Assembly (NCBI RefSeq): GCF_000204015.1
Contig: NZ_GL883080.1
Coordinates: 1 to 64,000, forward strand
Source of the DNA: Asticcacaulis biprosthecium C19
GTDB taxonomy: Bacteria; Pseudomonadota; Alphaproteobacteria; Caulobacterales; Caulobacteraceae
Reading direction: 5' to 3'
DNA length: 64,000 nucleotides
Shown here: positions 16,561-30,200 of the stretch, piece after piece
How positions within the stretch are numbered: position 1 is the first letter of the stretch
How the letters are laid out: every line of letters begins with the position of its first letter
Program-made: the position numbers and the translations under genes
Notes under the pieces: generated by a model
Database searches by the model: none
What the model saw: only the letters and a program-made list of their open reading frames with translations
Told to the model about the DNA's origin: nothing

Positions 16561-16608
16561 GTGGTTGAATGTAGAGTCTCCGGTGAGCATTGTCAACCGA
16601 TTGGTTGA
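16552..16608 (-). promoter_or_regulatory. two ArsR operator palindromes over and upstream of the arsR start
   Basis: TTCAACC-ATGT-GGTTGAA (16552-16569) is a perfect 7-bp inverted repeat that contains the arsR start codon. TCAACC-GATT-GGTTGA (16593-16608) is a second perfect repeat with the same core. The centres are about 40 bp apart (four helical turns), allowing cooperative binding. The TCAACC-N4-GGTTGA form resembles operators of SdpR/ArsR-SRPBCC autorepressors. The plus-strand GT4 gene starts 60 bp to the right and could share this control. Confidence 0.75.
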
Positions 16609-16667
16609 ATGTTTGTTGCAACCTCGGCGGTTGACAGGTTGCGCGGGGCAACGCAAATCTGCGCATC

Positions 16668-17915
16668 ATGAAAATCCTTCTCATCCATCAGAATATGCCG
16701 GGCCAGTTCAAGCATCTGGCGCCCTTGCTGGCCGGGGCCGGGCACGATGTCCGCTTCATCACCAAGCGCAAGGAGATCGAGATCCCCGGCGTGCAGAAGC
16801 TGATGTACGAGCCCCACCGCGAGGTCCGCGACTCGACGCACCACTATATGCGCCAGTTCGAGAACGGCGTGCTGCATGGCCAGGCCGTGACCCGCATCTG
16901 TCAGGATCTGCGCAAGGAAGGCTGGCGGCCCGACCTGGTCATGGCGCACCCGGGTTGGGGCGAGACCCTGTTCGTCAAGGAGAGCTTCCCCAACTCGCCG
17001 CTGATCAGCTATTGCGAATTCTATTATTCGACGCGTGGCGCCGATTTCGGCTTCGATCCGGCGACCTCGACGACCTTCGACGACCATTGCCGCATCCGCA
17101 CCCGCAACGCCCATCTGCTCCTGAGCCTGGAATTGTGCGACGCCGGTTGGAGCCCGACCCAGTGGCAGAAGTCGCGTCACCCAAAGCCGTTTCAGGACAA
17201 GATTAATGTCGTCTTCGATGGCATCGACACCAATACGGCCAGGCCGAATCCCAATGCGAAGTTCGTGCTCGCCGATGGCCGTGTTCTGACACCCCAGGAC
17301 GAGGTCATCACCTATGTGGCGCGTAACCTGGAACCCTATCGCGGCTTCCCGACGTTTATGCGCGCTCTGCCGGAACTGCTGAAGGCGCGGCCCAATGCTA
17401 CCGTCCTGGTCTGCGGCGCGACCGGCGTGTCCTACGGATCCAAGCCGAAAAAGGGCGACACCTGGAAGGACGTCATGATCGAAGAGATCGGGCTGCCGTC
17501 AGTCCCGGGTTCTGACCGCGTTCACTTCCTGGGCCATCTGCCCTACGACCGCTATATCTCCCTGCTGCAGGTGTCGACGGCGCACATCTACCTGACCTAT
17601 CCCTTCGTCCTGTCGTGGTCCTTCATGGAGGCCATGTCGGCCGGCTGCCGCATGATCGCGTCGAATACGGCGCCGGTGCTTGAGGTGCTGAAGGAAGGCG
17701 AGAATGGCTGGCTGACCGACTTCTTCGACCCGGGCGCCCTGGTCGAGAACGTCGTGCGTGCCCTGGAAGACCCGAACGCGCCCGCCATCCGCGCCGCCGC
17801 GCGTGAGACCATCCTTGGCCGTTATGACCTGCAGACCTGCGTCCCGCAGCAACTTAGGATGATCGAGCGGGTCAGTGGCCTGCCGGTGGTGCTGAAGAAA
17901 GCCAAAAGCGCCTGA
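16668..17915 (+). CDS. GT4-family glycosyltransferase
   Basis: A 415-residue two-Rossmann glycosyltransferase. The N-terminal half has KILLIHQNMPGQFKHLAP and the AHPGWGETLFVKE segment of Glyco_trans_4-type domains. The C-terminal half has VARNLEPYRGFPTFMRALP and the donor-binding region SWSFMEAMSAGCRMIAS...PVLEVLKEGENG (the E-x7-E motif of GT4). No signal or membrane segment is seen, so it should act at the cytoplasmic face on a cell-surface glycan. It is divergent from arsR. It precedes the giant genes but is separated from them by about 330 bp carrying their own promoter. Confidence 0.88.
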   Translation: MKILLIHQNMPGQFKHLAPLLAGAGHDVRFITKRKEIEIPGVQKLMYEPHREVRDSTHHYMRQFENGVLHGQAVTRICQDLRKEGWRPDLVMAHPGWGETLFVKESFPNSPLISYCEFYYSTRGADFGFDPATSTTFDDHCRIRTRNAHLLLSLELCDAGWSPTQWQKSRHPKPFQDKINVVFDGIDTNTARPNPNAKFVLADGRVLTPQDEVITYVARNLEPYRGFPTFMRALPELLKARPNATVLVCGATGVSYGSKPKKGDTWKDVMIEEIGLPSVPGSDRVHFLGHLPYDRYISLLQVSTAHIYLTYPFVLSWSFMEAMSAGCRMIASNTAPVLEVLKEGENGWLTDFFDPGALVENVVRALEDPNAPAIRAAARETILGRYDLQTCVPQQLRMIERVSGLPVVLKKAKSA

Positions 17916-18060
17916 ATTTTCGGCACAGCCTCAGGTGGTTATGCCTGCCCGGTCACGCCGTTTCCCGGCTAAACCACCCGCCGCCAGGAAACGAGTTCCC
18001 TTGCGGATTGTATCCTTGCAAATGATACCTGCACAGCGGGCCTTCGCTGGCCTGTCATAC
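17916..18060. other. non-coding stretch between GT4 gene and first giant-gene promoter
   Basis: No gene is seen. The arms GGTGGTT (17934-17940) and AACCACC (17972-17978) could close a long-loop stem after the GT4 gene, but there is no T-run, so termination there is only a possibility. Confidence 0.4.
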
Positions 18061-18248
18061 CCCCTGTTCAGGGGTTGCCAAATACCCTTCCATTACAGCA
18101 TTTGTAAATATTAAGCCTTTGTTAAAGCGATTAAAAAAGGCGGGTATTGCGTCTTCATAAATGAAGGTCCGGGGACGGACCGACCGGCGGCCAGGGGCTT
18201 CTTTTAGCGCAAACCCTTGTCCGGCCGTGCTTTGCAGTGGGAACGGAC
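18061..18248 (+). promoter_or_regulatory. control region of first giant RTX gene: palindrome and CtrA-type box
   Basis: The region holds a perfect palindrome CCCCTGTTCAGGGG (18061-18074), the inverted repeat TTACA-GCATT-TGTAA (18093-18107) and TTAA-N7-TTAA (18111-18125), the form recognised by the cell-cycle regulator CtrA. The same three elements, in the same order and spacing within one base, stand in front of the second giant gene. A leader of about 120 bases, partly conserved between the two copies (CTTG-CCGGC-GTGCTTTGCA just before the start), leads to GGGAACGGAC and the ATG. Confidence 0.65.
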
Positions 18249-21200
18249 ATGGTCAACTATATCGGTACCGAGAACGACGACACCTTTTCCGGCGCGGGCG
18301 GTGAGGATAGTGCCCACGGCAATGACGGCAATGACACCCTGTCCGGCGGCGAAAACCGCGACTACCTCCATGGCGATGGCGGTAACGACAGCTTGGTTGG
18401 CGGTGAATGGGGCGATTACCTCTATGGCGGCACCGGCAACGATACCCTGGTCGGCGGCGTCGGCGTAGACGTTCTGCACGGTGGTGAGGGCGACGACCGC
18501 TTCGTCTTCACCTTCGGCGACAGCACGGACTGGGACTATATCCGCGTCTCGGAAGGCAGCGTCGGCGACAATGATGTCATCGAAATCCTTGGAGATGTTT
18601 CGATTGACGATGTGACTTTCGAACTGGCCCAGGGCTATACGCCTGGTTTCGGTTACGGCTATGTCAACCTGATCATCCGCTACGGCGGTGAGGGTGACGA
18701 CGAAAACGTCATCGTGCTTGAAAATCAATTCAATGATGACGTTTGGGGGACGACCGGCTCACCCCAGATCCAGAGCCTGATTATTGGCGGCCAGACCTAC
18801 AGCCTGACGGGTGGGCTGGCGCTGACCGGCCATGACTGGTCTGACAACATGCAGGGGACCTCCGGCGACGACACCATGAGCGGCTTGCTGGGTTACGACA
18901 CGCTGCGCGGGCGCGACGGTGACGACCAGATCGATGGTGGCGGCGACTACGACAACCTTTACGGTGGTGACGGTAACGACACTCTGACGGGCGGCGGCGA
19001 CAGTGATGATCTTTTTGGTGAGGCCGGCAGCGACCGTTATGTCTTTGCAGCGGGTGACGGCCATGACCGCGTTCATCTGTCGGACGGCGGTGGCGCCGAC
19101 ACCGAAGTCGTCGAGATCACGGGCGATGTCGACTACAGCGATATCTCATTCCAGCGCGCTTACAACTACGACAATTCGCTTGGCTATGGCTACTACGACC
19201 TGATCATCCATTACGGTGAGACCGACAGCATCCAGTTGATCGGGCAATTCCGCAACCGCGTCACTGACACCACGGACTACAATACCGTCACCACCCTGAT
19301 TGTCGGCGGCATCTCCTATGGTCTGAACCTGGCCGACTGGCATTTCCGCGGCAGCGAAGCCTACGACGATCTGCAGGGTTTTGACGGCAATGACACGATC
19401 GAAGGCTTTGACGGCGGCGGCAGTCTGCTCGGTCATGACGGCAATGATAGTCTGACCGGTGGCTTAGACGGCGACAACATGCTGGGCGGTGCTGGCAATG
19501 ACACCTACGTCATCACAGGCGGGCAAGACACGATTGGCGGGGACGAGGCGGGCGATGCCGACGTTGTGACCTTCGCGGTAGCGGTCGCCCTGCCGTCGAT
19601 CTGGGCCGAACGCACGTTCGAATATGACGCCGTCCTGGGCTATGTGAACAGCGGTCTGATCCTGCACTACGGCAATGACGGCGATTCCGTCTATTTCGTC
19701 GGGCATTTCCTCAACGAAATGAGCGGGACGACCGACTACGCCCAAAAGTCGGAACTCATCATCAACGCGACCCCGTTCAGCCTGCTGGGCGGGCTCAACT
19801 TCCTGGGCACGAGCTATCACGACGACCTGCTGGGGACCCAATCCGGCGATATCCTGTCGGCCGGCGAAGGCAATGACACGCTGACGGGCGGCCTGGGCGA
19901 CGATACCCTGACGGGCGGCCTCGGCAATGACAGTCTGGCGGGTGGCGACGGCACGGACGTCGCACGCTTCGACGGCTTGGAATCCGACTATGCGGTGTCC
20001 GAGGAAACCATCGAAGGCGTCGTATACACCTATGTCGCCGACAACCGCGACAATGCACCGGGCGGGATTGATACCTTGACCGGCATTGAGACCCTTCAGT
20101 TTTACACGCCCGATCCGGCCGACGGTCCCGTTGCCATTATTGGCACGAACGGCAGCGATACCCTGACAGGCGGCGCCTTCAACGACACCGTCTATGGCTA
20201 TGATGGCAACGATGACGTGAGTGGTCTGGCTGGCAACGACAGTCTCAGTGCCGGAAGCGGTGACGACAGCCTGGACGGTGGCGCCGGCAACGATGTGCTG
20301 AATGGCGGCAGCGGGCTGGATGTCCTGAACGGCGGCGACGGCGACGACGTCATCACGGACGAGGAGGGGGCCAGCGCGGTCGATGCCGGGGGCGGAAACG
20401 ACTACGTCACCGCGTCGGGTTCCATCTCGGGCGGCGCCGGCGACGATTCACTTTACAGCGCCAACTACGGCACGGCCGGCGACACGATTGACGGCGGCGA
20501 AGGCAACGATACCGTCGACGCCAGCGAGAACAACAGCGACTCTGCAAACCTGCTGACCGGTGGCCTGGGTGACGATTACCTTACTGGCGCGGACTATGAC
20601 GACGATATCTCCGGTGGCGACGGCAACGACGCTCTGTACGCGGGGAACGGCGCCGATACGCTGACCGGCGGCGAAGGCAATGACTACATCTCGACCTCGG
20701 ATGGCGATGACGTGATCAACACCGGCCTGGGCGACGATACCGTCTACAGCTCGGGCCGCAGTAACCTGACCACCGGCGACGGCAACGATTACATCAACGG
20801 TAACGGTGCGGTCGATGCCGGTGCCGGCGACGACACCATCTATGGCTACAACGGTTCGGACGCCGCAGGCGACAGCGTCAGTGGCGGCGACGGCAACGAC
20901 TACATTCAGGCGACCTCCTACAATACCGACAGCGCCAACACGATCGATGGCGGAGCCGGCGACGACAGCATCCAGGGCGGCAATAAGGCCGACATCATCA
21001 CCGCAGGTTCCGGCGATGACACCATCTATGGCGGTGACGGCAACGACGCGATCGACGGCGGTCTGGGCCTGGATTCCATCTCCATGAACGGCAACTATGA
21101 CGATTTCGCCGTTATCTATGACGACGTGACCGACAGCTATACGATTACCGACACCCGTGAATGGTCGGATGCCGGCACCGACACCATCACCGGCGTCGAG

Positions 21201-24200
21201 ATCATCTCCTTCTATGACCGCGCCATCACCGGCGAAGGCAAGGTCTTCGTCGGGACCAGTGATGCCGACAACCTGAACGGAACCGGTGCTAACGACACGA
21301 TCACGGCGCTGGAGGGCAACGACTATCTTTACGGCAATGGCGGCGCGGATTCCGTCGATGCCGGCGCCGGCGACGATACCTTCTATGGCAGCAGCGGCGA
21401 CGACACGGTCCTTGGTGGTGATGGCGCCGACAATATCGACGCCGGTCATGGTAACAACAGCATCTCGGGCGGTGCCGATAACGACTATATTTACCTTCAA
21501 AACGGCAACGACACGGCCGAGGGCGGCAGCGGCGACGACTATGTGTACGGCGGCCGCGGCAACAACAGCATGTCCGGTGGTGACGGCAATGACAGCCTGT
21601 ACGGCGCGGGGGCGCTGGATGGCGGCGAGGGCAACGATTATCTCGACAATTACGGCTGGTCGTCCTCGAGCACCTTAGGCGCGACCCTGACCGGTGGCGC
21701 GGGCAATGACAGCCTGTATGGCAACGAGAACAACACCGACAGCGCCAATGTGATGTCGGGCGGCGACGGCGACGACTATATCAGCGGCGCCAATGCCGAC
21801 GGCGACAATGTCATCGAAGCCGGCTCCGGCGACGACACCATCTATTCCGGTGACGGCAATGATACGATCGATGCCGGTCTGGGCTTCGATTCCGTCATCA
21901 TCCAGTCCTATATGGAGTATTTCACGCTGGACCGTGATGACGTGACCGGTGTTGTCACCATCACCGACAACCGTTCGGGAATGAACGGCGCGACAGACGT
22001 CATCACCAATGCCGAGGTCATCCAGTTCTATGACGGAGAAGCCGTTTTTGACGGTGAAGTCATCGACGGTACGGCTGATTCCGAGCAACTGGTCGGGACC
22101 ATAGCCGACGACACCATCACGGCGTTCGATGGCAATGATACGGTCTATGCCGGTGGCGGCGAGGACAGTGTCGACGCCGGTGAGGGCGAAGACTATGTCA
22201 GTGGTGGCGGTTCGCACGACACCGTCACCGGTGGCGGCGGCAATGACCAGGTCTATGGTGAACTGGGCGACGATTCGATCAGCGGCGGAACCGGCGCCGA
22301 TACCCTGTACGGTGAGGACGGCGATGATACCCTCAGCGGCGGCGATGACGCCGACTTTATCGATGCTGGCTACGGCGATGGTAATTCCGTTACTGGGGAT
22401 GCCGGCAACGATACCCTGTATGGCGCAGGAACGCTGGACGGCGGCGACGGCGACGACCATGTCCAGACCAACTACTATTACTGGGGCGGCTATACTGCAG
22501 TGGGCAGCCACCTGATCGGCGGTGACGGCAACGATACCCTGGTCGGCCATTCCGGCAATTCTGGTGAAGGTGGCGTCTCTTCGGCCATTACGACCCTGCC
22601 CAACACCCTGGAAGGCGGCGAGGGCAACGACTCGATTACCGGCGGCAGCCATGAAGATATCATCACCGGCGGCGCCGGCGACGATACCATGGTCACCGAT
22701 ACCGGCAACGATACGGTCGACGGCGGTGCTGGCAACGACATCGCCGTCATTTCGGGCAATCGCGCTGACTTCACCCTGGAGCGCGTTGGCGACACAGTCA
22801 CCCTGGTTGATCTACGGAACGCCTATGAGGGCGAGACCAAGATCATCACCGGCGTCGAAACTCTGCGCTTCGACGACCAGGACGTCACCAACGAGATCGA
22901 AACCATCAACGGTACCGAAGACGGCGAAACCATCGCCGGCACCGCGGCCGGTGAAATCATCCTGGCGCTGGGCGGCAACGATTCCGTCACCGCCGATCAG
23001 GGCGACGACAGCGTCGAAGGCGGCGGCGGCAACGACACGGTCTACGCTGGCAATGGCGCCGACACGATCGACGGCGGCGCCGACAACGACCTGCTGTACG
23101 GTGAGAGCGGCAACGACTCGTTGTCCGGCGGCATGGGCAACGACACGGTCGAAGACTATAGCGGCGTCAACACGATGTCAGGCGGCGCGGGCAGCGACAG
23201 CCTGACCGGCGCGGGCACGCTGGATGGCGGCGATGACAACGATACACTCAGCGCCTACTATGCCGGCCAGGCCGTCACCCTGCTGGGCGGGGCCGGGGCC
23301 GACCTGATCTACAGCTCGGGCGCCAGCGACTCGGTCGACGGCGGCACCGGCGACGATACGGTCCATGTCTATGGCGGCAATGATACCGTCGTCGGCGGCG
23401 ACGGGCGCGATACCCTGGTCATCGCCGCTTACCGCAGCGAGTTCAGCGTCAGCTATGACGAAGGCACGGGCGTCATCACGCTCACTGACCTGCGCGTCGG
23501 CTCGCCGTGGGGCACCAAGACCCTGACCGGAATCGAAATCCTCAGCTTCTACGATGATATCGTCAGCACGCCGCTGAACACCGGCAGCCCCGTCACTGGT
23601 ACGGCTGTGTCGGAAACCCTGGCCGGTACGTCCGGCGACGACACCCTGTCGGGCCTGGAAGGCGCCGACACCATCACCGCCGGTATCGGCAACGACTCGG
23701 CCGATGGCGGCGACGGCGCCGACATCATCTATGGCAGCTACGGCGAAGACAGCCTGTCGGGCGCAGAGGGTAACGACACCCTCTATGGCGAAACCGGCCA
23801 GGACGAGTTGAGTGGCGGCACCGGCAATGACTATCTCGCCGGCGGCAATGGCAATGACACCGCCGATGGCGGTGACGGCCAGGACCAACTGTACGGCGAG
23901 GCCGGCGACGACTCGACGTCGGGCGGCGACGGCAACGATTACGTGAACGACACGACCGGCGACAACACGCTGGCGGGCGGTTCGGGCAGCGACACCTTGG
24001 TCGGTTCGGGCTCCTTGTCCGGCGGCGAGGGCGACGACCAGGTCACGGTGGCGGGCGAAGGCTACGGCGATGCCGGTAACGACAGCGTCGACGGCGGCGC
24101 GGGCGCGGAATCCCTCTATGGCGGGGCTGGTGACGACAAGCTGCGGGGCATGGCAGGTGCCGACCTGCTGGACGGCGGCGACGGCAACGACATCCTGTTG

Positions 24201-27200
24201 GGTGACAGCGCCCAGGACGGCAACGACACCATCGCCGGCGGCAGTGGCTACGACGTCGCCATCTATTCCGGCAATGCTTCGGATTACACCATTTCGACGG
24301 TGGGCGGCGTCACCACGGTCACCGACAACCGGCCGGGCGCACCCGAAGGCAGCGACGAACTGACCGGAGTCGAACTGCTGATGTTCGACGATGGCGAGTA
24401 CGAACTGATCGCACCGGCGGCTGGCGTGGTCGTGATCGGTACTGGGGCTGACGATGTCATCCCGGGACCCGTGCCGTTCAACGCGCTGGACCTGACCGGC
24501 AGCGACACCATCGATGCCGGTTCCGGCGGCGACCAGGTCGAGGCAGGATCAGGCCATGACGTTGTGCTGGGACGTTTGGCCAATGACGTTCTGAACGGCG
24601 AATATGGCAACGACACCCTGATCGGTGGCTCTGGCGACGACACCCTGCTTGGGGCGACGGGCAATGACGTGCTGTATGGCAGCGACGGCGCGGCCGGTGG
24701 TTACAGCGATGATGCCGACGGCAATACCGACGGCCATCCCGATTTCGATCGCGACAGCCTGGACGGCGGCGCCGGCAATGACACCCTGATCGGTGGCAAT
24801 GGCGAAGACCGCCTGACTGACTGGGCCGGCAACAACCTGCTGCAGGGCGGCGACGACGGCGATGTCCTGATCGGCAACGGTACGCTGGAGGGCGGCGCTG
24901 GCGGCGACCAGATCACCGGTACCGGCAGCCTGAAGGGCGAGGCCGGGGCCGACACCATTGCTGCCTATGCCGGCGCGACCGCCGAAGGTGGCGAGGGCGG
25001 TGACTATCTCTATGGTGCCGGTGGATTCGACGGCGCGCAGACCTTGCTGGGCGGTGCCGGCAGCGACACGATCGCGGCCAACTGGGGCGATGACAGCGCT
25101 GCGGGCGGCGAAGGCGACGACCAGATCACCGGCTACTACGGCAATGATACGCTGAGCGGCGACGCAGGTAACGACACCCTCAGCGACAACAGCGGCAGCA
25201 ACAGCCTGTCGGGCGGCGCCGGCAACGACCTGGTGAGCGGCGGCGACGATAACGATACCCTCAGCGGCGGCGTCGATGACGACACCCTGACCGGCGGCCT
25301 GGGTAACGACGTCATCGACGGCGGCGATGGTACGGACGTGACCGGCCTGTCGGGGAATCGTGCCCTCTACAGCGTCATCCGCGATGGCGCCGGCGGCTAC
25401 TACGCCGTCAACAACCGCGGCACGGATGGCAGCGACCACCTCACGGCGGTGGAAATTGTCCGCTTTGCCGATAGCGACCTGGTGGTCTCGGCCGGCAATA
25501 CCGGCACCATTATCACCGGCAGCGGCGATGTCACCCTGACCGGCAGTGCTTACGACGACAGCATCATGGGCGGCGCGACGGCAGAAGACATCGCAGCCGG
25601 AGCTGGCCAAGACATCGTCAGCGCCGGCAGTGGGGCCGATACGGTCATCGGCGGCGACGGCTTCGACGTCCTGGACGGCGGTGCCGACAACGATAGCGTC
25701 TCGGGCGATGCCGGTGAGGACACGATCCTCGGGGGTGACGGCAATGACGTCGTCGACGGCGGCGGCGATGCCGACACCTTGAACGGCGGCGACGGCGACG
25801 ACACCGTCTCGGGCGGTGCCGGCAACGACACTATCAGTGGTGGCGCCGGAACCGACCTGCTGGACGGCGGCCTCGGCAACGATACGATCAACGGCAATGG
25901 CAACCTGTCAGGCGGCGACGGCAACGACTCCCTCTCCGGGACTGGGCAACTGTTCGGCGATGCCGGCAACGACACCGTTGTGGCGTCGTCAGGCACCGCC
26001 GATGGCGGCGAAGGCCATGACGCCGTTTATGTCAACGGTGGCACCGGTCGCGGCGGCGAAGGCCACGACACACTGTACGGCCAGTCGTCCGACGACTATC
26101 TCGATGGCGGCCTCGGTGAAGACCAGCTTTATGGCTCCAGCGGCGCCGACACCCTGATCGGCGGCCAGAACAACGACACCCTCAGCGGTGGTGGTGGCAA
26201 CGACGTCATCTATGGCGGTTCCGGCTCCGACCGCGCCTACTTCAGCGGCTACATCGCCGGCTACGTCATCGACAATGTCGCGGGCCACATCACCATTACC
26301 GGCGGCGCTTACGTCATCACCTATGACGTCGACGGCGATGGCTTTGTCACCGGCGAGATCGTCGTCAATGGTCCCGATGGTTCGGACACCCTGTTCGGTG
26401 TCGAAGCCCTGGTGTTTAGCGATGTCGAACTGGCCGTGCAGCCCTACAGCAATGTCGGCCTGGTGCTGAACGGCACTTCGGGCGACGACATCATCTTCGG
26501 CGACATCGGCAACGACACGGTCACCGGTAACGGCGGCCATGACCGCCTGATCGGCGACCAGGGCGATGACAGCCTGTCGGGCAACGACGGCAATGACGTT
26601 CTTTACGGCGATGGCGGCAATGACAGCCTGAACGGCGGCGCTGGCCAGGATCATATCTATGCCGGTGAAGGCGCCGACAGCGTCACGGCCGGAGACGGCA
26701 ACGACACGGTCGATGGCGACCATGGCGGCGATACCATCGCTGGCGGTCTGGGCGATGACAGCCTCATCGGCGGCACGGGCAACGACACTGTGGCGGGCGA
26801 AGGCGGCAACGACACCATTTCCGGTGACGCAGGCACCAACCAGTTGGCCGGAGGCGAAGGCGCCGACTATATCACTAACAGCGGCGACGGCACCGCGACC
26901 GGTGATGCCGGCAACGACTACCTGTGGGGCAACGGTGCGCTGAGCGGCGGCACCGACAATGACATCATCTATGCCTGGAACCTGGGCCAGGGCGATGGCG
27001 GCCATGATGCCCTTTATGTCGTCCATGGCGGCACCGGCGAAGGCGGCGAAGGCAACGATACCCTGGCCGGTTGGGATCCCTATTACGCCGATGGCGTGCA
27101 GACCCTGGACGGCGGCGCCGGCGACGACGTCATCGCTGGCAACCACGGCGATGACAGCTTGTCGGGCGGCACCGGCAACGACACCGTCAACGGTGGCACG

Positions 27201-30200
27201 GGCGACGACTCGGTCGATGGTGGTGAGGACAACGATCTGCTGGTCGGCGCGGGCGGCAATGACAGCCTGGCCGGCGGCCTGGGCAGCGACACGGCTGCCT
27301 ATGACGGCGACCGCGTCTACTACTCGGTTATCCAGGATGGTGTCGGCGGCTATTTCACCGTCGCCAATCGCTCCGGTGAAGGCGAAGACGCCCTGGATGG
27401 TGTCGAAACGGCAGCCTTTGCCGACGTGAACCTGGCCCTCAATTCGGGCACAGCCGGCGAAATCCACACCGGTGACGCCGATGGCAACAGCCTGGCGGGC
27501 GGCGGTCTCGACGACAGCCTGGTCGGGCTGGGCGGGGACGACACCGTGTCGGGCGGCAATGGCAACGACATCGTCCGTGGTGGCGATGGCAATGACAGTG
27601 TATTGGCCGGCAGTGGCTACGATGTCGTCTATGGCGACGCCGGCGACGACCATGTCGACGCGGGCACTGGTGAAGACCAGGTCCGCGGCGGTGATGGCAA
27701 CGACACTGTACTGGGCGGCGATGACAACGACACCGTCTATGGCGATGGTGGCACGGACAGCCTGTCGGGCGGCGACGGCGCTGATGCCCTCTACGGCAAC
27801 GGCACGATCAGCGGCGGCACCGGCAATGATTTGATCCACGGCTCCGGCACCCTGTCGGGCGACGACGGCGCCGATACCATCGAATTGACCGGTGCGGCCC
27901 AGGTCTTTGGCGGTGATGGCAACGACACCATCTCCGAAATCTGGCCCTACTTCGCCGACCAGAGTGTCTCCGGCGAGGCCGGTGATGACGTGCTCAACAG
28001 CGGCTACGGCAATGATACGCTGAGCGGTGGCATCGGCAACGATACGCAAGGCGGCGGCGAGAACGACGACAGCCTGGCGGGCGACGACGGCGACGACCTG
28101 CTGGACGGCGGTAATGGCTACGACCGCGTCGAAGGCGGTGACGGCAACGATACCATCCACGGCGGTGGCGGCGATGACCGCATGTTCGGCAATGCCGGCA
28201 ACGACGCCTTCTACGCCGAAGGTGGCAACGACAAGATCTATGGCGGCGGCGGAGTCGATGTTGCCCACTTCAGCGGCAATCGCAACGACTACACCATCGT
28301 CGAGGACGGCGGCGTCATCATCGTCACCGACAACCGTGGTGGCACACCGGAGGGCCAGGACACCCTGTACGGCGTCTATACACTGGTCTTTGCCGATGGC
28401 GATTACCAGGGCGTGCCGAACTACGGCTATACTTATACCGGCAGCACCGGCAACGACACCATCAGCGATCATTCCAGCGACGATGTGACGTCCGATCGGC
28501 CGGGTTCTAACGATGCCAGCTCGGGCGACGACACCATTTGGGCCGGCGCGGGCAATGATTCGATCTCCGGCCTGGCCGGTGGTGACGAAATTCACGGCGA
28601 GGACGGCAACGACACCGTCGAGGGCGGTACCGAGCCCGATCTGGTCTATGGCGAAGCCGGCGACGACCTCCTCAATGGCGGCGACGAAGACGACCGCCTC
28701 GACGGCGGCGACGACAATGACGTGCTGAATGGCGGGGGCGGCGAAGATTACCTGCTGGGTGGCGACGGCCATGACAACCTGTCCGGCGGCGATCAGGACG
28801 ACCTGCTGGACGGCGGCGCCGGCAACGACACTGTGAACGGCAATGCCGGCGCGGATACGGTCCTGGGCGGCGAGGGCGCCGACCTGGTGGTTGACAGCCA
28901 GGGCGACAATCTGCTGTCCGGCGGTGGGGGCAACGACATTGTCAGCGGTACGGGCGACCTGCGCGGCGACGATGGCGACGACGTCCTGACCGGTTCGGGC
29001 ACGGGCTCGCTGGACGGCGGTGACGGCAACGACACCGTCTCCGGTTCCGGCACCCTGGGTGGTGGCGCGGGCGACGACGTCATCAACGGCAGCAGCGCGG
29101 CCGACAGCATCAACGGCGGTGACGGCGATGATACTGTCAACATCGCCGGCAGCCGTGCAGGCTATGCTCTCGTGGCCGATGAGGGCGATTACCTGCTGAT
29201 CCGCCTCAGCGATGGCGTGACCGATACCATTACGGGCGTCGAGCACCTGATCTTCGGCGACGGCGAAGCCGCCTTGACCGGTGGCGATGTCGTCGACGGC
29301 ACCACAGCTTCGGAAGCGCTGACGGGTTCGGCGAATGACGACCTGATCACCGGTGGCGAGGGTGGCGACACCATCCTCGGACTCGGCGGCAATGATGTCA
29401 TCATCTCCGGCGACGGCGACGACAGCCTCAGCGGTGGCATCAGCGGCAACGACAGGATCGAGGCCGGCGACGGCAACGACACGGTCGATGGCCTCAGCGG
29501 TGATGACATCGTCCTGGCCGGTGCCGGTGACGACCTGGTCCTGGGCTATGACGGCAACGACACCCTGTCCGCCGGTTTCGGCAATGACACGCTGGAAGGG
29601 GCGCAAGGCGCGGACAGCATCGACGGTGCAGACGGCAACGACATCATCGAGGGCGGCGACGACGCGGACGCCATCACGGCGGGCCTGGGCAACGACCATG
29701 TCTGGGGCGATGCGGGCAGCGACGTCATCGACGCCGGCGGCGGCAGCGACACGATCGAAGCCGGCAGCGGCGACGACACGGTCAGCGGCGGTGCGGGCGA
29801 CGACACCCTGACTGGCGACGACGGCAACGACACGCTCAGCGACACCTCCGGCACAAACTGGCTGGACGGCGGTTCGGGCAATGACGCGCTCAACGGGACC
29901 GGCACAGTCGATGGCGGCACGGGCAACGACAACATAACGGTCACCGGCGTCGGCAGTGGCGGAGACGACAACGACACCCTCTCGGGCAGCGGAACCCTGT
30001 CGGGCGACGCAGGTGATGACCTGATCAGCGCCGGTTCGGGCAACGACACGCTATCGGGCGGGCTCGGCAACGACACGGTTTCAGCCGGTTCGGGCAACGA
30101 CGACGTCACCGGCGGTGACGGCGGTGACGTCCTGACGGGCAGCTTCGGCAACGACACTCTGTCCGGTGGCGACGGCACGGATACGGCGGTCTACGCCGGT

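Noticed and set aside
25989-29699. Very long open frames on the minus strand of the giant genes (up to 1236 codons here; also 37926-41039 and 41049-43847).
   Set aside because: They are mirror images of the GGxGxD repeat codons: GGC, GAC and AAC on the plus strand read as GCC, GTC and GTT on the other and rarely give stops. The products are low-complexity Val/Ala/Ile strings with no family, start signals or independent promoters.
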